This document shows positions 36,958 through 44,036 of a DNA stretch of 64,000 bases, piece by piece. The stretch is from Paenibacillus rhizosphaerae. GTDB lineage: Bacteria; Bacillota; Bacilli; Paenibacillales; Paenibacillaceae. The translations under genes and the position numbers were made by a program. The DNA lies in the NCBI RefSeq assembly GCF_014192015.1, contig NZ_JACHXJ010000001.1, positions 434,001-498,000 of the forward strand, given 5' to 3'. The notes under the pieces are model-generated. The model saw only the letters and a list, made by a program, of their open reading frames with translations, was not told the origin of the DNA and made no database searches. Position 1 is the stretch's first letter; the number at the start of each line of letters is the position of its first letter.

Positions 36958-37467
36958 TTAAATGTGTGAGTAAGAACCCGGCTGGCGGCGGTCCGAGTGC
37001 GGGCGGTACGTCCGCTCGGTAAACCGCTTCAAGGAAGCGGGCAGCTTCTGCTTGAGCTGGTCGGCACGCTCCTGGGTCATTTTGCCGGCTTTGACGGCGG
37101 CATCGATTTTGGAGCTTTGGACGGCTGTCATCTTCTTGACGAGCTCATCGCCGCTCCAGCCTTTTTTCTCCTTGGCGATCTGCTGCAGCGTTTTGCCCTG
37201 CTTCCATTCTTTACTGAGATCCTGGACGCTCATGCCGAGCAGATCCGCGGCGTCTTTAAGCAGGATGTACTTGCGGCCGTGATGTCCATGGCGGATGTGA
37301 TGGCCGTTCTCCTTTCGGTCCTGGTCCGGCGTAGCTATATGGGCAGATGGGGAGTCGTCCGTTTGGGGAGGAACAGGCGCCGGGTCGGCGAAAGCCATGC
37401 CGTGGGATCCGGCGAACACGATGCAGGCCAGCGCACCGGCCAGCAGCACATTTTGGATTGGATTCAT
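36958..37467 (-). CDS. Small secreted protein with helical repeat-like C-terminal half
   Basis: 169 residues. An N-terminal signal peptide is visible (NVLLAGALACIVFAGSHGMAFA, cleavage near 27). A His/Asp-rich linker follows, then LKDAADLLGMSVQDLSKEWK, IAKEKKGWSGDELVKKM and SKIDAAVKAGKMTQERADQLK, which look like three short helical units of the type common in unannotated Paenibacillus envelope proteins. The C-terminal tail is basic. No function is known. Preceded by AGAGGTGA. Confidence 0.75.
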   Translation of the reverse strand: MNPIQNVLLAGALACIVFAGSHGMAFADPAPVPPQTDDSPSAHIATPDQDRKENGHHIRHGHHGRKYILLKDAADLLGMSVQDLSKEWKQGKTLQQIAKEKKGWSGDELVKKMTAVQSSKIDAAVKAGKMTQERADQLKQKLPASLKRFTERTYRPHSDRRQPGSYSHI

Positions 37468-37762
37468 GTCAGTTCACCTCTTGGTTGAATTAGGTCATGC
37501 TTCTTATTTTCTGTCCTATTATGCGCCTGATTTGGAAAAACATACATGTATACCCAAAGATGTGGACTAGGCACCGGCTGAAATATTTGGTTTGGTATCA
37601 CAAGGCGCTTCACCGGGTAATTAATTCGGGAAGACGATACAATATGTACTAGATATAGAATGAACTAATGAGATGTAATAGGCCGCATTGGGCCGCTTTA
37701 ATAAGAAATTCAATAATAACTGTAGTTCAATCCGTATAATGTTGGAATTAGGAGGGGTGAGC

Positions 37763-38818
37763 GTGACTTTTGGCGCGAGGATGTTAAAGACGGGAATCGC
37801 GGTTACCCTCGCTTTATATATCAGTATTTGGCTTAACTTGTCTTCGCCGGTGATGGCGGCCGTGGCGGCTATTTTTGCCATGCAGCCGTCGATTTACCGC
37901 TCATGGCGGTACTTTCTGGACCAGCTCCAGACCAATACGCTGGGCGCCGTACTGGCGCTGCTTGCAGGCCAGGTGTTTTCAAACGAACCGATTGCCGTCG
38001 GCCTGGTGTGCATCTTGGTCATCATGATATGCCTCAAACTGAAGATGGGTGATACCATTGGCCTGACGCTGGTTACGGTCATCGCCGTAATGGAGGCCTC
38101 AGGGCAATGGCAGTTTGCGCTGACCCGGTTTTCACTCAGCTTGATCGGCATCGTATCGGCCTTTTTGATTAATATTTTACTGTTTCCGCCGAAGCCCAAG
38201 GAGCAGTTTATCGGGCAGATCCAAAATACGTTCGACCGGATGTCGCTGCTCATGCGGACGGCCATTTCGGACGAAATCAAGGAAAATGTGTTCCGTGATA
38301 AAAAGCGCGAGCTGGAGGATGCGATCAAATCGCTGTCGAGCAAGTATCAGCTGTTCGAGGAGGAGCAGAAGAAGATGAAGCGGGCCTCCTTCAGCCAGAC
38401 CCGGCTTCTGGTCGTCTATAAGCAGATGCTGAATGCTCTGCGGAAAGGGCGTGAAGTGCTGGACGCGGTGGAGGAGCATTATTTTCAGTCGGACCGGGAA
38501 GCCGGCACCGACCGGATCTTTGATGAACAACTGGAGCGGCTGATCAAGTTTCACGAGCACATCCTGCTCAAATTCGAGGAGAAGCTCAAGCCGAACTGCC
38601 TGGAAGCTTCGCAGCTGGACCAGGAAAATACCGCGTTTATTCAAGGCGTGCTGAGCCTGGCCGTCGAGGAACCCGAAGGCAGGCTGCGCTTATCCATCGT
38701 GGGGGCCACGATGTACGATTACGGGTATCAGCTGGAGCGGCTGAACCGATTGGTCGAGCATTATCATAAAACCGATGACGATGAATCCGGCTTCTGGGCA
38801 TCGTGGATCAAAAAATAG
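37763..38818 (+). CDS. Aromatic acid exporter (ArAE_1/DUF939) family protein
   Basis: 351 residues. Six N-terminal membrane helices from ARMLKTGIAVTLALYIS through LSLIGIVSAFLINILLFPPKPKE, then a long cytoplasmic helical domain (about 160-351, coiled-coil-like, with FEEEQKKMKRASFSQTRLL). This matches the ArAE_1 family. Start is GTG 37763, favoured by GGAGGGGTGA; upstream methionines lack a site. Substrate unknown. TATAAT at 37735-37740 could be its -10 box. Confidence 0.88.
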   Translation: MTFGARMLKTGIAVTLALYISIWLNLSSPVMAAVAAIFAMQPSIYRSWRYFLDQLQTNTLGAVLALLAGQVFSNEPIAVGLVCILVIMICLKLKMGDTIGLTLVTVIAVMEASGQWQFALTRFSLSLIGIVSAFLINILLFPPKPKEQFIGQIQNTFDRMSLLMRTAISDEIKENVFRDKKRELEDAIKSLSSKYQLFEEEQKKMKRASFSQTRLLVVYKQMLNALRKGREVLDAVEEHYFQSDREAGTDRIFDEQLERLIKFHEHILLKFEEKLKPNCLEASQLDQENTAFIQGVLSLAVEEPEGRLRLSIVGATMYDYGYQLERLNRLVEHYHKTDDDESGFWASWIKK

Positions 38819-38829
38819 AAGGTATGCAT

Positions 38830-38873
38830 AAACCCCGGCCACCTGCGGCAGAGACGCAGTTGACCGGGGTTTT
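38830..38873. terminator. Terminator between the exporter gene and the histidine kinase gene
   Basis: AAACCCCGG (38830-38838) / CCGGGGTTT (38864-38872) with an inner TGCG/CGCA pair. T-run on the plus side; it serves convergent genes. Confidence 0.82.
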
Positions 38874-38879
38874 AAGTTG

Positions 38880-39989
38880 CTAAGCCCTAAGATCGATCAG
38901 CGGCAGCTTCACGATAAACGCCGTTTCCGCCGTGTTGCTCGAAGCATAAATTTGCCCGTCATGCAGCTCGATGATGCTCTTGACGATGGCCAGCCCCAAA
39001 CCGGCGCCGCCGGTGTCCAGGGAACGGGATTTCTCGACGCGGTAGAAGCGTTCGAAAATATAAGGGAGGTCCATCGGCGGGATCGGCGGTCCATAGTTGA
39101 TGACCCGGACCTCGGCCTCCTGCTCCAACTTCTTGGCTTCCACCCGGATCTGTTTTCCGTCATTGCCATAGCGCATCGCGTTGGTAATGAGGTTCTCGAA
39201 CGCCTGCATGATCTTGTCGCCATCCGCCTGGATCATCAGCTTCTCCTGCGGCGGAGAGAAGACGATTTCCATGTCCTGGTTGCGCAGCTGCAGCGAAAAC
39301 TCCGCGGTCAGCTGACCGATTAGCTGCACGAGATCGATGGGAGTGCGGTGCAGCGGAATTTGGCCGAAGCCCATACGGGTATAATCGAACAGATCGTTCA
39401 CCAGCCGATTCATCCGTTTGGATTTTTCGTAAGCGATATTGACGTAGTACCGCAGCTCTACCTCGTCCTTGTATTTGTCTTCCTCAATCAGCCGGAGATA
39501 GCCGATGATCGACGTCAGCGGCGTGCGGAGATCGTGGGAAACGTTGGTGATCAGATCGTTTTTGGCTTGGGTCGCCAGACGCTCCTCCTCCCTGGAGGCT
39601 TCGAGCTGGGAGACCAGCGCATTAATCTGTCCGGCGAGCAGCCCGAGCTCATCCTTGGATCGAACCGGAATCTGGACATTCGTATTGCCGGAAGACATGC
39701 GCTGAACCCCGCGGATGATATTGGTCAAATTCCGGGTCGTGCCCCAGCTTAGAATCATGCAGTAAAAAATGAACAGCATAATGACGACGACGGCCTGCCA
39801 TACGGAAAACCCAAAAATCCGGTTGACCCGGATGATCGCTTCCACAAAGGGATACAGCACCTTGAAATGATCGTCGTACACCGACTGCAGGATTGGCTTG
39901 ACGATCATCAGCGTAGCGAACGTGAGGGCGACGCTGAGGAAAAATAACGTGACGATTTTCCACTGCAGCTTGTTAAATAAACTACGCAT
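38880..39989 (-). CDS. Sensor histidine kinase of a two-component system
   Basis: 369 residues. Membrane helix at about 12-32, short extracytoplasmic loop, second helix near 67-85, HAMP (IIRGVQRMSSGNTNVQIPV), H-box NVSHDLRTPLTSIIGY, N-box ENLITNAMRYGNDG, and G-boxes with GAGLGLAIVKSI. The short outer loop suggests intramembrane or small-ligand sensing. ATG 39989 is used here; TTG 40004 would overlap the regulator gene more. Pairs with the regulator encoded directly upstream. Its closeness to a D,D-carboxypeptidase gene hints at cell-wall sensing, VanS-like (inference). Confidence 0.93.
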   Translation of the reverse strand: MRSLFNKLQWKIVTLFFLSVALTFATLMIVKPILQSVYDDHFKVLYPFVEAIIRVNRIFGFSVWQAVVVIMLFIFYCMILSWGTTRNLTNIIRGVQRMSSGNTNVQIPVRSKDELGLLAGQINALVSQLEASREEERLATQAKNDLITNVSHDLRTPLTSIIGYLRLIEEDKYKDEVELRYYVNIAYEKSKRMNRLVNDLFDYTRMGFGQIPLHRTPIDLVQLIGQLTAEFSLQLRNQDMEIVFSPPQEKLMIQADGDKIMQAFENLITNAMRYGNDGKQIRVEAKKLEQEAEVRVINYGPPIPPMDLPYIFERFYRVEKSRSLDTGGAGLGLAIVKSIIELHDGQIYASSNTAETAFIVKLPLIDLRA

Positions 39990-40671
39990 CGATTTTATAA
40001 CCAACTCCCCACATGGTTTGGATCAGCTTGTACCCCAGTTCCCTCTCCAGCTTGTCCCGGAGGTTGCTGATGTGGACCATGACCGTATTGTTGGAGACGT
40101 AATACTTTTCCTTCCAGACCCGCTGGAAGATTTCCTCGGCGCTGAACACTCTCCCCGGATGGGAGGCGAGCAGGTGGAGAATATCGAATTCGCGGCCGGT
40201 GAGCTGTACGTCGGTCCCCCGGGCGGTTACTTTATGGGAAGTCCGGTTGATCTCCACATCGTGAATCCGAAGGGTGGAATCCGTCTGCTCTTTCGGTTCA
40301 TTATATTGAAAAGAACGCCGGAGGAGCGTTTTGACCCTCACGGTCAGTTCCAGCGGATTAAACGGCTTGATCATGTAATCGTCGGCACCTGTCATCAGGC
40401 CGAGAATTTTGTCCATATCCTCGGTCTTGGCACTGAGCATCAGAATCGGAATGGTCGACTCGTTCTCCCGAACCTGGCGGCAGACCTCGAGTCCGTTCAG
40501 CTTGGGCATCATCACGTCCAGTACAATGAGATCCACCGGATGCTCGTTCAGCAGCTGGAGCGCCTCCTCGCCATGATAGGCGCAGATGACGTGAAAACCT
40601 TCATTTTGCATATAAATCGAAATCAGATTGGCAATTTCCTTGTCGTCGTCGACGACCATAATGTTGCGCAT
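39982..40671 (-). CDS. OmpR-family response regulator
   Basis: 229 residues. Receiver domain with acidic pocket DDD (8-10), phospho-acceptor Asp52 in VLDVMMPK, and Lys in IKPFNPLEL. The C-terminal winged helix includes LTGREFDILHLLASHPG and VMVHISNLRDKLE. Overlaps the kinase gene by 8 nt. Likely controls the adjacent carboxypeptidase gene or wall genes; no target box was identified. Confidence 0.95.
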   Translation of the reverse strand: MRNIMVVDDDKEIANLISIYMQNEGFHVICAYHGEEALQLLNEHPVDLIVLDVMMPKLNGLEVCRQVRENESTIPILMLSAKTEDMDKILGLMTGADDYMIKPFNPLELTVRVKTLLRRSFQYNEPKEQTDSTLRIHDVEINRTSHKVTARGTDVQLTGREFDILHLLASHPGRVFSAEEIFQRVWKEKYYVSNNTVMVHISNLRDKLERELGYKLIQTMWGVGYKIDA

Positions 40672-40696
40672 TCATAAACCTCCATCAAGTACATGT

Positions 40697-41641
40697 CTAT
40701 AAGTTCGAGACGGCACGGACCGTTCGGGTCAGCCAGCTGCGGGCCGGATTGTCCGCATGCTCGAAGGCGTAATCGAACATGGTCGCGGCGTCCTGGAACC
40801 GGGTCTCGGTGTCTGGCGCTCCCATGACAACGGCAATGACCCGCTTGCCGTCCTTTTCGGTCGTTCCGGTAAAGCAGTATCCGGCCCGCTCCGTATACCC
40901 GGTTTTGAAGCCGTCGTTGCCCGGATAGGCGTAAGGCTCGCCTGGGAGCATCGCGTTGGTCGTATGAAGCGTAATTCGCTTCTCGGGTATGCTGACATCG
41001 GCCTTCTGCGTAATATTTAAAATTTCGGGGTAGGATTCAATGAGGCACTTCGCCAGCTTGGCCACATCCTGCGCGCTCAGCATCGTCTCTCCCCGCGAAG
41101 ACGCGGACTTGAACTGCCGCAGGTCGCTTGAGGTCAGGCCGGTCGCATTGGCGAAAACGGCCTGGGGGGACAGGCCGATGTCTTCAGCTCTGGCGTTCAT
41201 TCGTTTGACGAATTCTTTCTCGCTTCCGCCGATATGCTCGGAAATAGCCACCGCCGCATCGTTGGCGGAGTGCACGACCATCGCTTCGAACAGCTGGCGC
41301 AGCGTCAGCGTATCGCCCTCGCGGAGTCCGATTTCCGAACCCGTCACGTTCGCAGCATACCGGCTGGCGGTGACGGGATCATCCCAGGAGCTTCGCCCCT
41401 GATGGATGCTGTCCAGCACGAGCAGTTCCGTCATCATTTTGGACATGCTGGCCGGCGGGAGTGCTTGAGACCCGTTATGCTCATAATATACCTTTCCGCT
41501 CTCCGCATCCATAAGAACGGCTGCCTGCGCTTTGATCGTAATCATGGGAAACCGGATCAGGCTGACGGCCGCGGCGACCGTCAAGCTCGACAGCAGCGCC
41601 AGCGCCATCAGTTTTCTTTTTTGCTTTTGTTTTGATTTCAT
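40697..41641 (-). CDS. D-alanyl-D-alanine carboxypeptidase (peptidase S11)
   Basis: 314 residues. An N-terminal membrane or signal segment (LMALALLSSLTVAAAVSLIRF) is followed by the S11 catalytic fold: SMSK with Ser65 as nucleophile, SAND, and KTG in GFKTGYTERAGYC. It trims D-Ala from peptidoglycan pentapeptides. The C-terminal domain that follows the catalytic part in PBP5/DacA is missing, so the protein ends soon after the fold, as in shorter DacF-like enzymes. Lies 25 bp upstream of the response regulator gene, same strand. Confidence 0.93.
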   Translation of the reverse strand: MKSKQKQKRKLMALALLSSLTVAAAVSLIRFPMITIKAQAAVLMDAESGKVYYEHNGSQALPPASMSKMMTELLVLDSIHQGRSSWDDPVTASRYAANVTGSEIGLREGDTLTLRQLFEAMVVHSANDAAVAISEHIGGSEKEFVKRMNARAEDIGLSPQAVFANATGLTSSDLRQFKSASSRGETMLSAQDVAKLAKCLIESYPEILNITQKADVSIPEKRITLHTTNAMLPGEPYAYPGNDGFKTGYTERAGYCFTGTTEKDGKRVIAVVMGAPDTETRFQDAATMFDYAFEHADNPARSWLTRTVRAVSNL

Positions 41642-41751
41642 TGGATCATACCTCGTTTATTCGTTTTGAATACCTTTCATTCTTTTACCAGTCTAACCAT
41701 CAAACTTTAATTGCCCTACAAGAAAATCTTAAGAAATGTAAAGTTTTCGTC

Positions 41752-41764
41752 CTTGTTCGGATAT
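41752..41764 (-). promoter_or_regulatory. Candidate PurBox (PurR site) before adenine deaminase gene
   Basis: Minus-strand ATATCCGAACAAG matches the Bacillus PurBox consensus AWWWCCGAACWWT at 12 of 13 positions. It abuts TATAAT (41764-41769), a likely -10 box of the gene. A second inverted box is not obvious. Confidence 0.5.
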
Positions 41765-41849
41765 ATAATATGACTAACCTAATGCCGTCCGGCAGCATGG
41801 ATGATGTTACAGACATCGATCAAGAGATAGAGAGACTGGAGGGTTTACT

Positions 41850-43670
41850 ATGCAAAACAACACTTGGAAAAGACTTCCCATGGCCGACTGCGTCCGGGAT
41901 TTGGTCGCCACCGCCCGCGGGGACCGCAAAGCAAGCCTCGTCATCCTGAATGCGAGACTGGTCAACGTCCTGTCAGGCGAAATCGTGCCGGAGATGTCCA
42001 TTGCAGTACAGGGATCGCGGATTGCTTATGTCGGCAAGGACGTGAGCCATACGATCGGCGAAGGGACGGTAGTCATTGATGCCGGAGGCAAATATGCGGC
42101 GCCCGGACTGCTGGACGGGCATTGTCATATAGAAAGTACACAGCTCACGGCAACGGAATTCGCCAGAGCGGTGCTTCCGCTGGGCACGACAGGCGGTTTT
42201 TTCGATGCGCATGAAATTTCGAACGTCCTTGGGCTGCCGGGCCTTCGCTTCATGCTCGAGGAAGCCAGAACGACGCCTCTGGCCGCCTATATGCAGGTCG
42301 CATCCTGCGTGCCGTCAACCCACCCCGGGCTGGAAACCACCGGGGCTTACATCGGACCTGAAGAAGTGGCGGAAGCGCTCAGCTGGGGGCCGGATATGAT
42401 CGGATTGGGTGAAGTGATGAACTTTCCCGGTGTCGTCTACGGCGACGACAAAATGATCGGGGAGATCGAGGCGACGCTGCGGGCCGGGAAGTACGCGGAC
42501 GGCCACTTTACTTGGAGCTCCGGCGATTGGAGGCTGCCGGTGTATGCGGCGAGCGGCATTGACGGTGACCATGAATGCGTGAGCGCGGAGGATGTCATCG
42601 AGCGCGTCCGGCTCGGCATGTATGCCAAGATGCGTCAAGGATCAGCCTGGCATGACGTTGCGGCGACCATCAAGGCGCATACCGAAGGCGGCCTGGATAC
42701 CCGGCGCATGATTCTGGTTACCGACGACCGGAGCTCCGAGTCACTGATGAACGAGGGGCATATGAATTTTGTCGTCCGCCATGCCATTGCGCAGGGTGTC
42801 AAGCCGGTCACGGCTTTCCAGATGGCCACGGTTAATACGGCCGAACGGTTCGGGGTGGCCCGGGATATCGGGGCGATCGCGCCCGGACTCTGTGCGGATA
42901 TCATTTTGCTGGACGGGAATTTGGCCGACGTGAACGTCACGATGACGATCGCGGCCGGACAGGTCGTGGCGGAGGAAGGCCGGATGACCGCCGAATGGGA
43001 GCCATATGCCATACCGGCAGAGGCATACGGCACCGTCAAGCTGGCGCGCCCGATTGAAGAACGGGATTTGGTCATCGCGGCGCCGCAGACGGACGGAACG
43101 GTTGAGGTCCGGGCGATTGGGGTCGTGGAGAATCATGTGGAGACGAAGGAAACCTGGGTGAGCGTGCCTGTGGAAGATTCGGCGCTTCGCGTTACGCCGG
43201 AGAGCGGCCTCTGCAAAATGGCGGTATTTGAACGCCACGGTCAAGGCGGAGGCCACGCGCTCGGCATCGTGACGGGGCTCGGCTTTGAAGAGCCGGCGGC
43301 CATCGCGATGACTGTGGCCCATGACAGTCATAACGTAACGGTCATCGGGAATGATGACCGGCTTATGGCGAAAGCGGGAAACCGGGTGGCCGAGATGCAG
43401 GGCGGCGTCGTGATGATCACGAGCACGGCTCAGACGGAGTTTCCGCTGCCGGTCGGTGGCCTGATGTCCGATCAACCGTTTGAAACGGTCGCGAGCCAGT
43501 CCGAAGCGATCAGCCAGGCGCTGATTCAGTCCGGCTGCCTGCTGAATAACGCGTTCATGACGCTGTCGCTTCTGGCACTGGTCGTTATTCCGGAGCTGCG
43601 CCTGTCGGATAAAGGGCTGGTCCGAATTTCGGCGGAAGGCATTGAGATCGTGCCGCTGTTCCGGAGCTAA
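41850..43670 (+). CDS. ade: Adenine deaminase
   Basis: 606 residues. Deaminates adenine to hypoxanthine for purine salvage. Seen: the amidohydrolase metal motif DGHCHIEST, GTTGGFFDAHEI, GLGEVMNFPGVV, GDHECV and the C-terminal domain with KMAVFERHGQGG and HDSHNVTVIGND, all marks of the Mn-dependent AdeC family. Starts after GGAGGG. Single gene with terminator. Confidence 0.95.
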   Translation: MQNNTWKRLPMADCVRDLVATARGDRKASLVILNARLVNVLSGEIVPEMSIAVQGSRIAYVGKDVSHTIGEGTVVIDAGGKYAAPGLLDGHCHIESTQLTATEFARAVLPLGTTGGFFDAHEISNVLGLPGLRFMLEEARTTPLAAYMQVASCVPSTHPGLETTGAYIGPEEVAEALSWGPDMIGLGEVMNFPGVVYGDDKMIGEIEATLRAGKYADGHFTWSSGDWRLPVYAASGIDGDHECVSAEDVIERVRLGMYAKMRQGSAWHDVAATIKAHTEGGLDTRRMILVTDDRSSESLMNEGHMNFVVRHAIAQGVKPVTAFQMATVNTAERFGVARDIGAIAPGLCADIILLDGNLADVNVTMTIAAGQVVAEEGRMTAEWEPYAIPAEAYGTVKLARPIEERDLVIAAPQTDGTVEVRAIGVVENHVETKETWVSVPVEDSALRVTPESGLCKMAVFERHGQGGGHALGIVTGLGFEEPAAIAMTVAHDSHNVTVIGNDDRLMAKAGNRVAEMQGGVVMITSTAQTEFPLPVGGLMSDQPFETVASQSEAISQALIQSGCLLNNAFMTLSLLALVVIPELRLSDKGLVRISAEGIEIVPLFRS

Positions 43671-43703
43671 GCAAGGAATTTGAAAAGGGCGAGGAACATT
43701 CAA

Positions 43704-43741
43704 ACCGGCGGGTGCCATCTATGGCCCCGCCGGTCTTTTTA
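43704..43741 (+). terminator. Terminator after ade
   Basis: ACCGGCGG (43704-43711) / CCGCCGGT (43727-43734), then CTTTTT. Confidence 0.85.
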
Positions 43742-43773
43742 GCCATGCAAAGATTGGGTTAAGTAAAAGGAAA

Positions 43774-43788
43774 CGGACAGACTGTCCG
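43774..43788. promoter_or_regulatory. Perfect palindrome, possible operator
   Basis: CGGACAG-A-CTGTCCG, six bases before TATAAT (43794-43799). No known regulator is recognised for this site; no -35 consensus is present. Confidence 0.4.
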
Positions 43789-43868
43789 CGAATTATAATA
43801 AGATACAGGTTGAGTCACGAAGTCAATCGGGGCGATGCCCACAGCCCCTCTGAAGGACGAAGCACACC

Positions 43869-43894
43869 AAAAAGGGGAGCCGGAGGCTCCCCTT
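43869..43894 (-). terminator. Minus-strand intrinsic terminator without a coding gene upstream
   Basis: AAGGGGAGCC-TCC-GGCTCCCCTT followed by TTT on the minus strand: a perfect 10-bp stem with a 3-nt loop. On the plus strand the following bases are not T-rich. Confidence 0.75.
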
Positions 43895-43906
43895 ATCCTG
43901 CATTGA

Positions 43907-43934
43907 TTTACAATTCAATTGTTGGTAATATAGA
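43907..43934 (+). promoter_or_regulatory. Promoter candidate for helD
   Basis: TTTACA (43907-43912), 16-bp spacer, TATAGA (43929-43934). Moderate match; leader would be about 95 nt. Confidence 0.4.
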
Positions 43935-43981
43935 ACTTGTGACTTTAAATAGATACAAATAAAAATAATAATCCTACATGG

Positions 43982-44010
43982 ATTTTATCACATTGGGATG
44001 AGTTTGTCAA
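43982..44010 (-). promoter_or_regulatory. Consensus sigma-A promoter on the minus strand
   Basis: TTGACA, exactly 17 bp, TAAAAT (+ coordinates 44010-44005 and 43987-43982). No minus-strand gene lies downstream before the terminator at 43869. Confidence 0.65.
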
Positions 44011-44036
44011 ACATCTAAAAGGGGATGGATATCGGC

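Larger units (their letters stand above)
43868..43975 (-). ncRNA. Candidate antisense small RNA over the helD leader
   Basis: A consensus minus-strand promoter (43982-44010) points into about 108 nt that end in a perfect intrinsic terminator on the same strand. No convincing reading frame with a ribosome site lies in between. The body is AU-rich and contains a self-complementary ACAATTCAATTGT (43910-43922). It would be fully antisense to the 5' leader of helD if that gene starts upstream. Expression has not been shown. Confidence 0.5.
43671..44036. other. Dense intergenic region, 366 bp, between ade and helD
   Basis: Contains the ade terminator, a palindrome CGGACAGACTGTCCG (43774-43788) just before TATAAT (43794-43799), a GGGGC/GCCCC hairpin near 43830, a minus-strand terminator (43869-43894), and promoter candidates on both strands. 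See the separate entries. Confidence 0.6.
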
